Counted from the first letter of the stretch, positions 22,800-36,400 are shown. The stretch: DNA of 64,000 bases from Telopea speciosissima (GCF_018873765.1 NC_057920.1:10367307-10431306); one strand, 5' to 3'. The notes: generated by a model from the sequence alone, not told the origin. Translations and numbers: made by a program.

Positions 22800-25700
22800 A
22801 TTGATCCGAAGATTTCGCGTTCATATTTTAAGTTTCAACTGAATTTTTTCCAAATAATAAATGTGAATGGGGCAAACATACCATCTTCCTTTGAGTAATT
22901 CTAGGGGTTGTGCCGTAACGAATGAAATGAGAATAAATTTTTGGCAATTTAGTTCATTCTAGGAATTGGAGAATTTAGCTCGTCTCCAGGGAGCCCAGCA
23001 TGCCCAAGATGTTGCAGCTATTGGACTGTGCCGCACACATCCCTAGGCATGCACCAAGATGTGTGCAGCATAGCTTGACCACTGGATGCCCCCTGACAGC
23101 ATCCTAGGCGCTGGCCACTGAGCTCCCCAGAGACGATCTTGATCCGAGAATTAGATGGAATAATTATTCATGGAGGCAATTTCTCTTCATCCAAGGTGAA
23201 GGGAGAATCCCTTATAGGTTTGGGTAGACAGTTGAGAGGACATTACAAACTTCGTATGATAGGAGACAAAATAATTATCATCCTACATGGGTGTACTTTT
23301 CCTTCACGCACAGTGAGTGGAGTAAAAATTTCTTTATTGTTAATTACAAATTTTCAAGTTTAAACACTAACATTGCATTGCAATTTTAAAAAGGATTTGT
23401 GGTTCCTACACTTGGGTACGAGATCCAATCAACACCCCACCCCTCTTTTAATATAATCTATAGGGTAAGGAGGTCATTTTACAAGAAGAAGAGAGGGACA
23501 GACACAAGAATGCTGGCACGGAAGCCATGTGAACAGGAGTGTAGTTAGCCCACACATGAAGAATGAGAAAGTGTTTTTTTTTTTTTTTTTTTGGGGTAAA
23601 GAGAAAGAGTTGTTAAGGTTGGACAGAATTGATAGGTGTACTTTAGTGTATGAACAAAGAGGTATGTTGAGTAGATAGGACCTTTCTAAGGCACCCACTC
23701 CAAACTTTACTTAATAAAGAACATTATTTATTGTTTAGGCCCTCTAGTATTGATGAAAGTGATGAATTGTCCTAAGCTATTGCCCTATAAGAAGTTTAAA
23801 ACTATCCCAAAATTTACATAAAGGCACCAATATTGGAGTAGTTGAGACTCAACCAACCTCACCAGTCCCCCTACCCTTTCCTAGTACCATAAAAAAATTT
23901 GTAGACAGCCATTGAAATATAAAATCTCTGAAAGCTAGACAGACACCTCATTCAGTCAAGTTGTAGGAGTGATATGGTAATTCTAGTCATTGGATATGTA
24001 TAGAATTATGTAGACTGGTCACATGTCGAAGTTTAGATCCAAATTTTTTTTGGAATTAGATCCTGCTCTTTGTCCCCCCTCTTTACAGAAAATGGTCATA
24101 TACCCTTCTATATATGTCCACAAATCCTATCAATAGTCGATGCACATTTTTTATAGTATTTGCAGGAGAAAGTTTTTCTCCACCAGACTGGAGGATTCTC
24201 CACACCATCCTAGGGTTCACAAACCCCTATTGGGTTTTAGAATGTTCCCTTAAAATTCCCTCCCAATACTCCCCACACACATCTAAATCTGCTGCGGTGA
24301 ATGAGAATTCATTCACCGCGGCTGAAGGAAAACTCGGTCCTTGAACTTTGGAGAAAGTTTTAATGCTTTGTTTTGTTAAGTAGTTAATTTTGGTTGTTTT
24401 GGAACTTGACAGATGAGTAAGAAACCTTGGATCTACATATTCACAAAATTTTAGCTCCATCTAAATCTCCTACATGGAAAAATCGGTTGTTCCTAGGCTA
24501 TTGCCTTCAAGAAACACGACTCTAATAGAAAAAAATGGTTTTTTTATTGTATCCATTAAATTGTCAAATAATTTGTAACCTTACTTTTTTTACCTTTATA
24601 ATATAAAATACATTTTTTTTTTCAACGAGAGTAATAGTATTATTTCATATGTATACTCGAAAAATATATATGACAATGACTTAATGATATGTCATTTTCA
24701 AATCATTTTTGAAAACTTTTTTACACTCTCATCTTTAAAAGAACTTTGGGAATAAGACAAGGGGCAATTTAAAAAATGTGTCAAAGTTTAATTACACCAA
24801 TAGAGGTGTTGTTCATACACTCCCAATAAAAAAAAATTCCCTTTAAAAGAGAGAGAGAAGATAAAAGTTTCTTTGCACAAGCATAATTAAGAAGGTATCC
24901 CTGAGTAGAAATGTGATCAATCTAACTATTAAATAGATTAAAAAAAAATTAAAAGCCTATACGTTAAATTTTGTGGCTTATCTCAACTTAATGGCTCACG
25001 ATTTAATAGATTGTTTTTGTATGTACAGTTGTTAAATCAATGGATATCTACTTTAGCAAATCTAAGAGAGAGTGTGATGCATGAGTACAGATGATTTTGT
25101 ATGGTTTGTGTTGTTATATAAGGTTGGTTTTGTCTCATATTAAGTAGACAGACTATGATTTGTTGTAGAAAATTAAACGGTTAGGAATAGAGAGTGTGAT
25201 TAACGAGTAGTTAGTGAGGGTTTATTGGTTTTTTTCTTATTAGTATTAGGAAAAAAGATCTCTGTCAGGTTGTGTGACGTCTGTGCCCAAACACAGAGGA
25301 TCAAAATGACAGCTTCAGCCCCTATGAAATACCAAAAAAAAAACCCACCCATGTTGATTCCCCTGCCTGTGCTCTCATTGACCAGTGAGAGACCATGACT
25401 ATCCATCAAATTTAAAATTTTAATCATTATTCTCTACTGTTTTTGTTTTTTTTTTTTTGGTAGAATCATTATCTCTATTAAAAGAAAGGAAAAAGTATTC
25501 CCACGATGCCAAACTCTTTCAGAGTCTCTTTTCTCCTTGAAACTCTCTCTCCTCTATCCCTCTACCAATGAAACAAATCGAATTCTTACCATTGGTGTGG
25601 CTTATCCACTCTCGTATCGTAGGAAACCCTTTTTATAAAAGAAAATAAAACCATAGGTCAAAATAGAAGCTCATCACAATGTAATTAAACTCTCCAAGAG

Positions 25701-26290
25701 CTGGAATAGAGAAAAAGAAATATTACAAGTTGCCGTTTTAAAGTGGATGGAAGGATGTGTATGTGAATAATAGAAAGAAAGGGTGACACGAATTCACATA
25801 GAAACATAAATAATAGAGAGGATGGAAGCAATGAAGCATAGAACTAAACCAGCAAAACTTCTTTTGCATAATCATAGTTTCTTGACCCATGTGAGTGTGA
25901 ATAATTGAAGCTACTAATGATACTCCCTTGTGAGTCATGGCTCATGCGGTCATGCCTGTGGCCCATGGAAAGACTTACAGAGACTAGAACATTGCCCCAT
26001 CTCTTACTTACCAAAAGCAAAACCCAAAAAAAAGGAAAAGGGAAAGCACAAAAGTTAGATGATATGCAGGCCCGCACCATTAAAGTAGTGTCTCAAATGG
26101 GTCGCAAGTTACAGTTGCTCCACCCACCCATTGCCATGGCCTTCAAGTGTACTGGACAGCAGTCCCAGCACCAAAGGGGGGGGGGGTGTTTGGTTGAAAT
26201 AAGTGTTGTTGTGATAAGCTTAATTGATTTATCCCAATATTTCTCTACCATAAAACTAAGACATCTTTGGTTCATATAAGAAATTCCAAA
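22800..26290. other. Intergenic stretch with decayed short elements, no gene recognised
   Basis: AT-rich. It includes the foldback at 22975-23141, a possible remnant of family A at 25245-25310 (CTGTGCCCAAACACAGAGG, then AAAATGAC) and an 11-nt G run at 26176-26186. No reading frame resembles a known protein. Confidence 0.45.
22975..23141. mobile_element. Foldback MITE-like element
   Basis: Left arm TTAGCTCGTCTCCAGGGAGC and right arm GAGCTCCCCAGAGACGATCT pair with few mismatches at the ends. The interior is GC-richer than its surroundings. It is non-coding. Confidence 0.5.
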
Positions 26291-26300
26291 CTATCTCAAC

Positions 26301-26758
26301 TAAGGGTGTCAATTGTTTGGTTTGATTTGGTTTCAATCGGATTGAATCAGTTTTGTTCAGTTATTGGACTAAGTCTTAAAGGAAGTTTTTGGTTTTAGTG
26401 TGATTTAGTATGGTTTCTTATCGGTTTTTTGTTATTGGTTTTGTGATCAGAACACTATCATGTTCGGTCCAGTTTGGTTTTCGAGTTTACATGTATACAT
26501 AAAGAAATTAATGGAAAATTCTAGTTTTTTTTTTGTTTTTCTGTTTTTCAGTTTCTTATGAGGATAATATCAATCCGGTCTCGATTTTTCATAAGATTTA
26601 GTTGGGTTTTCAGCTTCGATCAATCCAATTTGGTTTGGTTTCTACTGGTTCTATAAAAATCTAGCCCAAAAGCAAACCGGTATGGGTTTGGTTTGACATG
26701 TGCTGAACCAATCGGTTCGGGTGGTTCGACTTATTCATGCTGAACTTTGACATCCTTA
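26301..26758. mobile_element. Non-autonomous hAT-like element
   Basis: Begins TAAGGGTGTCAATTG and ends TTTGACATCCTTA, inverted termini of the TAAGGNTGTCAA type. The flanking octamers ATCTCAAC (26293-26300) and ACCCCAAC (26759-26766) agree at 6 of 8 positions. The interior is T-rich GGTTTGGTTT repeats without coding capacity. Confidence 0.55.
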
Positions 26759-26789
26759 ACCCCAACTCTGACCTTTTTTTTTTTCCCCT

Positions 26790-28640
26790 TAAAATGAATG
26801 ATGCATTTTATGAAATGCTTCCCAGGATGGTACAAAATTGGGATTAACCCAAAATGCGTGTCCAAACAGGGGAATCACAATGCGACCCACCAATTAGGCT
26901 TTGTGTGTAGCCAGGCCAGAGACTCCCAGAGAGAGACATGCGATTGGTTCTCTTTGTGTGACTCTCTCTCGATCTCTCTCTTTTTGTCTGCTCTCTATTT
27001 CCCTCTTAAGTGTGCGAGTATCTCCGATGACATTCATCATGGTTCTTGGATTTAGAGTGAGGAGTTCCTGTTGAAGGAAACCTGATGAGATTCCCATGGA
27101 ATCATTCGAGAATGTGTTTTGATCGAAAGCTTTTGCATTAGACTTGTAATCTCACGTAATCGGGATCCTCATGTTACGTATTTGTTTTCTAACGAAGTAA
27201 AACCCTAACCCGAATTTGTTAACACAAGGAAAAAAAATATATTTAAAAAAAAAGGGTTTTACTTGGCTTGGTGTAATAATGGTTAGCACAACAGTGAGTG
27301 AGAGTTAATGATGAACCAATAGTTCAATCATAACATCATCTCACCTCACCAATGGTAAAGAGATTCTCTCTTCATCTAAGGTGAAAAACTTTATCCACAG
27401 GAAAACGTGGGTATTTCAACCTTGTAATTCATGATCAAGTAATCACATAAGCAATAATACATGGTAAGCAGGTAAAGATTTATTTTAGCATCATAAGTAG
27501 TTAAGTACATTAACTAAAAGAGTTTTGTCAATTTCCAATCACACCAAAGGGAATGAATGACTATATATACATGGGTAGATGGTTTCATTAGAAGGGAAAG
27601 ATTAGACATCAATGCTCTTTTGAAGCAATAGCCAAGAAAATCCCCTACTACCAATTTAGACCACAATGGTCTAGAATTAGGTGGAACTTTTGACTTGGAA
27701 TACATTTCCTCAAACTCCTAACAAACAAATTCAAACCCGAAATTAGTGTCCACACCCTTCCCCCAAAGGAAGTACGTTAGTGTCTCCATGTGTCTATCTC
27801 TCTCCTCCCACAATAGAGAGTAGATATATCATTTTATAAAAAGAAGGAGAGAGAAAGGTAAAGGGAGTTGCTAGCGTAAGCTATGCAGCCCGGCAACATT
27901 CTTTCTCCTAATATAGAAATATTCAATTATTTGTCATAATTAACAATAATGAATTTGAAAGATCAATTTCAATTTAATGACATATCTAGCATATGGTAGG
28001 TCAAATGATACTCAAATTTAATTGGAAAAATAGGCTTCGCCCTCCCATTCTCATGTTCCAAGGTAAAAATAAATGGATTATTTCTACCCAAAAAAAAAAA
28101 TAAAAAATGGTTTATTACTACTTGTCAAAGTAAAGTAAAAGAAAATTAGTAGAGAAGGCTAATTTCTTAAAATATTTTAGCCTTTAAAAATACAAGATTA
28201 AAGGTGCAACATATATAGTATTGAATGTGACAACTCTGAATTTAGTATTGGATGTTTAAGAAATGACATGGATTGGTACATATCAAATTTTATAAAGAAA
28301 TTCAATATATCTTCTCATCCATAGCTATACCCTCCCATGTATGTCCATGCACCTCACAATAGTCTATGACTAAATATATCCTCTCATCCATAGTCTCCGC
28401 TCCCTTTTTAGTACATTTCATATTTCATTCTATAAAAAATGAAAGTTATACCAAATGTTGTCGTAGTTTAGGGACCCTAAACGTTAGGTCTAACTTGGCG
28501 TGGACCTTTTCTTAGCCAAGTTTAGACTTGGCTAGCCTAATGTTGTTAATATCTTTTCTCATTTTATAAGTGAATGAGTGAGCGGAGTCGTTTTGCACAG
28601 CCAAGCAATACACCTACTTATAGCCATCATATGAAATTGT
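26790..28640. other. Intergenic stretch, no gene recognised
   Basis: AT-rich sequence with short CT tracts near 26960 and homopolymer runs. I see no supportable gene or complete element. Confidence 0.45.
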
Positions 28641-28643
28641 TCA

Positions 28644-29495
28644 AAAACTAAATGGCTTAAGTTGGTTTCTTATTAAGAGGTGGAATAGAGAGGTTTTTGG
28701 TAACATCCATGGTATGAAGTTGTCCCTCCTTACCCAGTTGCAAGAGGCTCAATCTCTGGAGCCTTCACCAATTATTCTTACCTTCTTTTCAAATTTGGAA
28801 ATTCATCTTAAAAATTCTTTACAACAGTAAACCCTTTTTTGAAGCAAAAATCTAGGCACAAGTATATCTCTTGGGATAGAATACTAGTTATTTCCACTCT
28901 TTAACAAAGTGTGGACAAATAAATAACAAAATTCTTTGCATTAGTAATGTTTTACTTCATCCAATCCTATAGAACCATCATGTCTAGAGGGTCTCTTTTT
29001 TAATGCTTTAACCCCCAAGCAAAATGTTGTGGTCATTAACCTCTTTTCATTGAGGAAATTAAAGAAGTAGTTTTTTGTATGCGACCCTATAAAGCTCCAG
29101 GACCTGATGGTTTTCAAGTATATTTTTACTGAAAATGTTGAAACCTAGTTCATCAAGATATCTCTAAGTCAATATTAGATATTTTCCGCTTACGACATCC
29201 TTTCCCCCTAAGATTAATACTACATTGATTAAAAGCAACCAAGTGCCAATAAAATAGATCTTTATAGACCCATTAGCCTTTGTAGTGTAGTTTACAAAAT
29301 AATATCCAAAACCTTAGCAAATAATTAAGGCCCCTCTATAGATTCATTTCACCTCTGCGCATTACTTTTGTCAAAGATAGATAAATTTTCGCCAATATCA
29401 TTTTAACTCAAGAAATTTTGTTATAGCACTAATGGAATTATTAGGTTTTAAAAACCATTGGTGTGATTTACTCATACTTTGTGTTGTTTGCCAAC
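28644..29495 (+). pseudogene. L1-type LINE reverse-transcriptase relic
   Basis: Frame-shifted pieces of plant LINE ORF2 follow one another in family order. First comes KRWNREVFGNIHG (about 28675-28715), then YKAPGPDGFQ (about 29085-29115), then YRPISLC.VVYKIISKTLAN (about 29260-29320), then ANIILTQEIL (about 29390) and LMELLGFKNHWCDLLILCV (about 29430-29485). Stops and frameshifts interrupt it. The segment that should carry the catalytic SKAYDRVEW motif, between the last two pieces, is deleted. It has no surviving function. Confidence 0.8.
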
Positions 29496-29784
29496 TAAAA
29501 GTGAGGAATGTAATATTGTAGCATTGTTGCTCAAGTTATAATGGAATATGTTGAAAAATCCTTCTTTCTCTTTGTATTCAGGTTTTAAAGGCTAGGTGTT
29601 TTAGGGATTCAAATTTTTTGGAGGCTCCCACACCTACAATTTGCTCAAGATTTTGGAGGTGCATTCCATCTATTGGACCATTGTTGCAGTAGTTGCTTTG
29701 TAGGAGAGTTGGATCAGGCTCAAACATTAAAATCTGGTCTAACCTCATTCAAAGTTTTAAAATCCTTCGTTCAATTGAGAACAA

Positions 29785-29895
29785 CTGCCTAGCGCAGTTG
29801 GTAGTAGTGTCGAGCGTAAGAACCCCCCCTATCAGGACCCTCCCCCTACCTCCATAGTATAGGTACCTATCTATAAAAATAAAAAAAAATCCCTA
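29785..29895 (+). mobile_element. Possible SINE fragment
   Basis: TAGCGCAGTTGG near 29798 matches the tRNA-type A-box consensus (TRGCNNAGYNGG). An A-rich tail follows about 80 bp later. I do not see a good B box, so this may be a decayed tRNA-derived SINE or chance. Confidence 0.3.
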
Positions 29896-30670
29896 GCTCA
29901 ATTCAAGCCAATTTAAATTACACTTAGGTTTTTTAAATCATTGATCTCTTGGTCACCCCCCGAACTGAATTTTTAAGATAAAACCCTTTTAAGGATCTAA
30001 TTTGTGATAAGTTGACAAATGGGAATTTTCCAAGAGAGATATTAAACATATTTTATCAAATCCAAATCGAGAGTTAAACCTGATAATTAAACAAATGGGT
30101 TAGTTTTCCGTTTGTCAATCATTCAGACCATTACCTCCAGGCATCTCAATAAACACCCTTGGCTTAAGTTAACCATAGTTTAAGCAAGGGTGTTAATGGG
30201 CTGGGCTAAAAAGCTCTCTTTAACTCTGCCCGGGCCCAGCCTAGCCTTAGGTTGGGCTAGGATATCTCAGTCCAGGCCAGCCTTGTTGGGCTCAGCTGAA
30301 CCCAGCTGGCCCTGTTGACCTAGATTGGGCTGGGCTTTAGTCTTTAGGATGGCTTTGATTCTTTAAAATAAATAAATTAGTAAGTGGTGTATGTCGGGGA
30401 TTAAAAGACGAATAATGTGTTGAGTGGTGTACATCGGTGATTAAAAAACCAAAGAATGTGAGGACAAGTGAGTTTTCATTCACGGTGGGAGAAGAAAACA
30501 CCCATGAATCTAGGGTCATTCTTATTCCCCCTTCCCCCGCTAATTTGTTGGATGTCCAAAATGCCCTCCACTGTCTCTGTTGCCCATCCAAGCCCAATGA
30601 TGGCCATTGATGATCTACACTGTGGGTGAAGAAAAACTCATCATAATCTATACCATTTCATTATTTTTAA

Positions 30671-30866
30671 GCAAAAGTTTTCCTTCACCTAGGGAGATGG
30701 AAGAATCCCTTCTCCAATCTCTAGTAGTGATTTGACCATTTGATTTAAGTCGTATGACCTCATTAACTCTCACCCTACAATTGTAACTTCCCTCTCTAAC
30801 ACAATCAGATGAGCAATGGCAATGGAGAAGGGATTCCTTCTTCACCATGGATGAAGAAAAATTGAT
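30671..30866. mobile_element. Foldback MITE with about 47-bp arms
   Basis: 30671-30720 (TTTTCCTTCACC ... GGAAGAATCCCTTCTCCA) is the imperfect complement of 30820-30866 (TGGAGAAGGGATTCC ... CATGGATGAAGAAAAA). Similar words (TTCTCTTCATC.AAGGTGAA) recur near 23168 and 27370, which suggests a dispersed family. Confidence 0.55.
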
Positions 30867-31884
30867 CCCTAATATTAAGCGTGTCAATTTGGTACCAAAA
30901 GAGGAACCATTCCACTAACAACCTGGTATCAAACTGTCCCATTAATAAACAAGAAGATATTGATATCTGATTTTGGTATCAAATAATAAATAGAATGGAA
31001 TATTTCTAGGATGGGATTCCCAACAGTATTAGTAGTACTGAAAAAAACAAATTAGGTAATGGATGGAACCAGAACCTCTAGTACTCTTTCAAAGGGTATA
31101 TTTCATATTCTTGTGTTCAAGTTTTATGTTTGTAGTTTGATGTATTTGGATAGTATTTTCTCTAAGGGAGGTTTCAATGGATGGACCTGTAGTTCTGTTT
31201 CTATAAACTTGTTTAATGATGACACTAAACTATACATGGATTTATTTATTGGGTCTTCATTAATTCTTGGTTGTAAGTTTGAGAAGCTTACATGTGATCT
31301 TAAGGAGTTTGAAGAAGTATAACCATGAAATTCATCATGATTTCATAATCTAAGTTGTTTTCTAAAGTTAGAAATACCTTAGCTCATATGATAATGAAAA
31401 GATCCACAACACTAATAATAGAACCATTGAAGTTCATCACCATTTTCTACAGTGCCTAGAACTGTTAGGAGCTGGTGCCATCTCGATCCATTAATAATCA
31501 AGACTGAGACCTAAGTTTAGTCTCGTTGACTAAACATAATGGTACAATTGACACCGTTGGTATTGATACCAACACGGATCCGTCTCAAACACCGAGAATC
31601 GTCCCAATTGACACCTTTCCTATCTACAATAGGAGTAGGGCATCAACAACTTGCCATGTGTTGATGGTCAACACCCCTACCATTGCACGAGTCAAAATTT
31701 AGTAAGATTCGATGGTTGAACAATGTCTGATCTATTCACTAGAGTTGGTCTTTGATGTTATGCCATTTCATTTCTACAATCACAGAGCAATAATCTCTAT
31801 GAAACTGAGAATTTATAATTTGAAAGGGTAATTTGGGAATGACAGAAGGATCATTAGGGGATTTCCCGTAACTCATTGTCCTTC

Positions 31885-31890
31885 TATAAG
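31885..31890 (+). promoter_or_regulatory. Weak TATA-like motif upstream of the membrane-protein gene
   Basis: TATAAG about 155 nt upstream of the ATG at 32042. It is the only TATA-like word in a plausible position. Confidence 0.25.
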
Positions 31891-32041
31891 ATTTTCCCTA
31901 GTTAGTAAACCTCAGATCTCGGCGAACGCCTTTATCGGTTCAGTCGATCATGCCCTGCTTAATGCCATTAAGGATGGTAGATCAGGGCTTATTACAATGG
32001 ATTTGATGCTACGTGTTGTCTGAATTGCCGAATCTGTGAAG

Positions 32042-33136
32042 ATGTCGAGAGACATGGAAGTTTCTACCGAATATTGTCGTAAATTCGAGTTGGATTGCTC
32101 TAACGATGGAGTCTCTGAAGAGTCAAATCCGCAGGACCATGAGGTGGAATCATCGGATTCTGGTGTCCGTAGGAGCTTTGATTCCGACCAACGGTTCCAT
32201 TCTATGAATGCACTGGAGATCTTGAGAGAAACTGTTAGAATCCTTCGGTACAATTCGTCGGCTTTCATGTTGATTGCAGCAGTTCTTATTTGCCCAGTTT
32301 CTGCTGTACTTCTCTCCCATGTCTTGATTAACCAGTCAATCGTAAAGAAACTGACTATTAGGCTTCTTTTAGTGGCACAGTCTACTGGAATGCCTTTGAA
32401 GCCTTATACCAAACAGTGGTGCCAACGTTTATCAGAGATGGCACTTGCTGCTGCTTTCTACTTCCCTATGTACATTACATTTTCATTATTATCAAAAGCT
32501 GCTGTTGTGTACTCCGTAGACTGCACTTACTCCAGAAGGAGGTTCGAAGTGTCGAATTTCTTCCCAACCATTATCAAGATCTGGAAACGTCTCATTTCGA
32601 CTTATATATGGGCTTGTATGGTGATTGTTGGCTGCCTTGCCCTGTTTCTTGTTCTGCTTCTTGTTGTCTGTAATATTTTTTCTTTAGTAGGTTGCCCATC
32701 GGATCTGATTGTATATCCTGCAGTGATGATCGGATTAGTATTCTCAGTTGTTTTTGCCAATGCTATTATCATCTGTAATCTTGCAATTGTGATCTCTGTT
32801 TTGGAGGGCATATCGGGCCCACAGGCTTTGCTTAGGTCGAGCATTCTAATACAGGGCCAGACTCAGGTTGGTCTTCTGATATTTCTTGGATCGACTGCGG
32901 GGACGACATTTGTGGAGGGGTTATTTGAACATAGAGTGAAGACACTGAGCTATGGAGATGGGTCCTCCAGGATATGGGAAGGACCTCTGCTGGTGATGAT
33001 GCATTCGTTTGTGGTGCTTATTGATTATATGATGAGTGCAGTTTTCTATTTCACGTGTAGATCATCTAGATTGGAATCCTCGGAGGGAGAAGTTGAAGTC
33101 ATGGCAGTTGCCTCTGAATCAGTGGATATTCAATGA
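32042..33136 (+). CDS. Plant-specific multi-pass membrane protein, function unknown
   Basis: Intronless, 364 aa. The start is the first ATG (MSRDME...); the acidic, Ser-rich N-terminus to about residue 55 is likely cytosolic. About six hydrophobic segments follow: 73-95, 131-155, 186-217, 222-256, 273-293 and 313-338. Conserved-looking parts are the amphipathic EILRETVRILRYN (59-71), QTQVGLLIFL (273-282) and FVEGLFEHRVKTLSYGDGSSR (290-310, split by the membrane edge). From memory this resembles Arabidopsis At1g69430/At1g26650, a family without an established biochemical role. A short polar tail ends the protein. A candidate AATAAA poly-A signal lies at 33464-33469. I see no break. The gene stands alone, with no neighbour of related function. 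Confidence 0.85.
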   Translation: MSRDMEVSTEYCRKFELDCSNDGVSEESNPQDHEVESSDSGVRRSFDSDQRFHSMNALEILRETVRILRYNSSAFMLIAAVLICPVSAVLLSHVLINQSIVKKLTIRLLLVAQSTGMPLKPYTKQWCQRLSEMALAAAFYFPMYITFSLLSKAAVVYSVDCTYSRRRFEVSNFFPTIIKIWKRLISTYIWACMVIVGCLALFLVLLLVVCNIFSLVGCPSDLIVYPAVMIGLVFSVVFANAIIICNLAIVISVLEGISGPQALLRSSILIQGQTQVGLLIFLGSTAGTTFVEGLFEHRVKTLSYGDGSSRIWEGPLLVMMHSFVVLIDYMMSAVFYFTCRSSRLESSEGEVEVMAVASESVDIQ

Positions 33137-33463
33137 CTTATTGCACAGTAATGCTGTTTCAGCTTAAATTTTCTACGATGAGGCATGTTTGATGGGAGTA
33201 TGTAATGCTTCCTCTGCAATTTGTACAATCTCCAAGAGTTGAAGAAAGCACCTGAAAAGGCAAGTAACTGCAGCAGTGGTGTACTTGTTGATCCTCATGT
33301 TGGAGAAATTTTGGCACGGTTAATATTAAATTCTTTACATATCATGTATGTTGTTATCATTTAGAATTGATACAAAATTACTTCAGATTGTTCAACAATT
33401 CTTCTTTTTTCCCTTATGTGTTTCGGTTCCGTAGTTCGTAAAAGTACAAAGTAAGCATACTAC

Positions 33464-33469
33464 AATAAA
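33464..33469 (+). terminator. Candidate polyadenylation signal AATAAA
   Basis: Located about 330 nt after the stop codon of the membrane-protein gene, with T-rich sequence between. Plant signals are loose, so this is only a candidate. Confidence 0.35.
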
Positions 33470-33479
33470 CAGTTGGATT

Positions 33480-36400
33480 GGCACAATGTGGTGGCAACTT
33501 GTGAGTTTCAAAGTTCAGATGATAGTTGTCATTGCGGCTGTACACTTCTAACGAGTATCTCCCTGTTCTTGCAGCTTTGGTGATTCAGATTGCCTTTGGC
33601 TTACTAATGATTAAATTGATAATTCATGACTTGCAATTTTATTTTTTGGACCATGTTGCTTGCCATGTCCACAGGAAATGAAGTGTCCGCAAAGGAAATT
33701 TTTTGACTTTGGTTCTCATACATACTTTCTATATTATGGTAAAAAATGGTTAGGAGTTCCATTATTTGGAGGAAATAACTCTGGATAATTTGGAGAGATG
33801 GATCAGAGAAACTGTAACCGACCTCAAATGATTCTGGCAAAACTTTGATTCTCTTTTCAGGATTAAAATGTGTGGCCCAGTTACATGGATTTGATGCTGA
33901 GAGTCATTACTCAAATAACTTGGGCTACTTCAACAGGGATGAACTAGTTATGAATTGACAATCCTGTGGATCTATAGTCAGGTTGAGTCAGCTGATGTGC
34001 ATTTTGGCTATCTCAAATGCTACTTGGAGAATGCCAATAGTCATTCACTAGGTTGTGATTACATCTGCTGTGACATGCTGCCTAAGATTGCCAATCTTTT
34101 CAAACAGGACACATTTATGTCAACTTCGGCGGAAAATGGGTGTTCTTGCTGGAGGTATTCAAAATTATGTTTCTTCATTTATTGTGTCATCTTATATTGG
34201 TTGATTTTCATTTAATCAAGTGTATTAGCGAGCAGAAGAGCTTTTACTGTCAAATAATAATAGAGTGTGGAAATGCTTCTAACATTGGTACAACTTTTAA
34301 GAAGCCTTTAGATTCTTTATGTGTGAACCTAATATTTTGATATTCCGCAGATTAATGCTTTAGCATGACATCTATTTGAGAACATCCTTCTTTTGAAGAA
34401 CATGAAGTTGTCCTCCTTGAGGAACTCCACAACAAGGCGAGTCTTCTCTAAGAAATTTCAGTTTATTCATGTCCTCCTCTTAACGTATCATTGTTGGATG
34501 TGATCTTGATTCTACTGTGAATGTTCAGAAATCTTTACATAGCATTTACTCGACAAGTTTCCTTCTTCTATAAGGGTCATTCCTCTACTTGCTGAAGGTG
34601 TTATACATTATGTAGGTGTAATGAATTTTTTCTGTTTAATCAGAAGAAGTAGGTTGCTAGAGTAATGATATTAGATTGCACAGTTGGTTACCTGTCCACA
34701 TACAAACACTTGTTGTTTATGTTGTATAACTAACATTTTATGGGCCTAGCTTATGGAATCTCCAGTACCAGAACCTTTTCAGTTGGATGACTGTCAATTC
34801 TGTGAACTTTTCCATTGTTGGACCATCAAATTATTTTATGAAATTGGCTACAGGAACATCGTCAGCATAATACCATTTATGCCCAAGAAATTTGAAATCA
34901 GCTGTTAAGAAGGCTAAAATTGTCATTAAATTGATATTTCCCTGGCAAAACACCCTCCCACCTACTACAATTGTAAAACACTTCCAAAACCAACGTACTA
35001 CTCTTTAGCCAGGTATTGTCCAAACAAAAATAAATTCTATTTCTCTGATCAACTTTGCCAAAAATTGGAAATTCAAAGTCATGAGAAAAATCAAACACCA
35101 AAAAATCCTTCTATTCAAGTTCAAACCTTGAGGAACTCACTCTTCGATTGAAACTCAGTGGATCGAGGTTTGCTAGAATCATCACTTTGATTTCACCTTA
35201 AAACAAGATTTCTGCTCTGTTCATCATTCTGGCTGTTCAAATTTTAGGTGATTGATTTTCTTGACTTTTATGTTGCTTGAATTCGTTCTTTGTTGTGCTG
35301 TAAATCTTTTCAATTCTAAGGTCGCCTGTTTCTACATCAATTTCCTAAATGGTCTTCATGTGCCGGTAATTGCTTCTTTGGCATATGTGGTGTACATAAT
35401 TGATGGTTACCAGCAATTTTGAATTTGTTTGGCTTGGGGTTTTGATATTGAACTAAGTTTCTAATACACATGCGGTATATTTTCAGAACCTGAAGCAAGT
35501 TATAAGCATATATGTTTCTTCTTGCATTTAGTGTACACTTGTCAATTAACATTTTCCATGTCGACTGGGCTACTTAACTGCCTAGTATACGTTCATTATC
35601 TTTACTTCGATGTAGTTGATAAGTTCTTCTCTAGTTGAGTAGATTTGACTATTTCATGTTAAATTATCTTATCCCTGGACATTTATTTCCATTATTGATA
35701 TGGTAATTGCTGGTGAATGAAGGAGCTCTGATGTTTTTCGCTTTTCTAGGATTGCCGGGGTACTTCTTTCCTTGTTTTTCAGAATCTGTTTTAGAGGAGA
35801 TAAAGGCTGCAGGATAAGCATAGATCAAGAACTCGTCTCAAGTACAGGTTTCAACCTGGCCAAAAGGCAAGTTGGGTCGAGATCTTGCATGAGTTGGGGT
35901 TTTTTTTTTTTTGGAACTCGATGGCTGGCTTTGGTGGGTTTTAGACCTAGTTTGGTCATGAAAGTTGGTATACAGCCTATTATGGGCCATTTAAACACAA
36001 TGGCACTTTTTGAAAAATCAAAGTCCAAATAGGAGTTTCACTTGGTGGGAAACCAAGACAAACATTTATGCCAGAAACCAAGACAAACACTTATTTATGC
36101 CTAATATCATTTAAGTAAAGCTTTCCAACAAGTCTAAGATTGTTTGAATTTGATTTATATTGAAGGAGTTATGCATCGGTCAAACTTAATTTGGTGTGCA
36201 CGAATGTTGTCAAAATCGGTCTGAATGAAAAAAATTTTTTGGACATCAAAACAAATGAATATTTTACCGCACTTTGGGTTTTTAGAAATGTTTTACCATA
36301 TTAAGGTTTATGAAATTTTTAGATTTGAAAAAAACCCCAGCATTAGAAATTTGAAAATTGCACCTACAGCCGAAAATCTAGTTTTTATTCTTGAACTGGG

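Larger units (their letters stand above)
29500..32041. other. Intergenic stretch upstream of the membrane-protein gene
   Basis: Contains a possible SINE fragment (29785-29895), a GGGCTGGGCT-rich repeat (30190-30345) and a foldback (30671-30866). A weak TATAAG at 31885-31890 and the leader of the next gene lie at its right end. Confidence 0.4.

Noticed and set aside
31948-32268. 106-aa minus-strand frame
   Set aside because: Antisense shadow of the 5' part of the membrane-protein gene.
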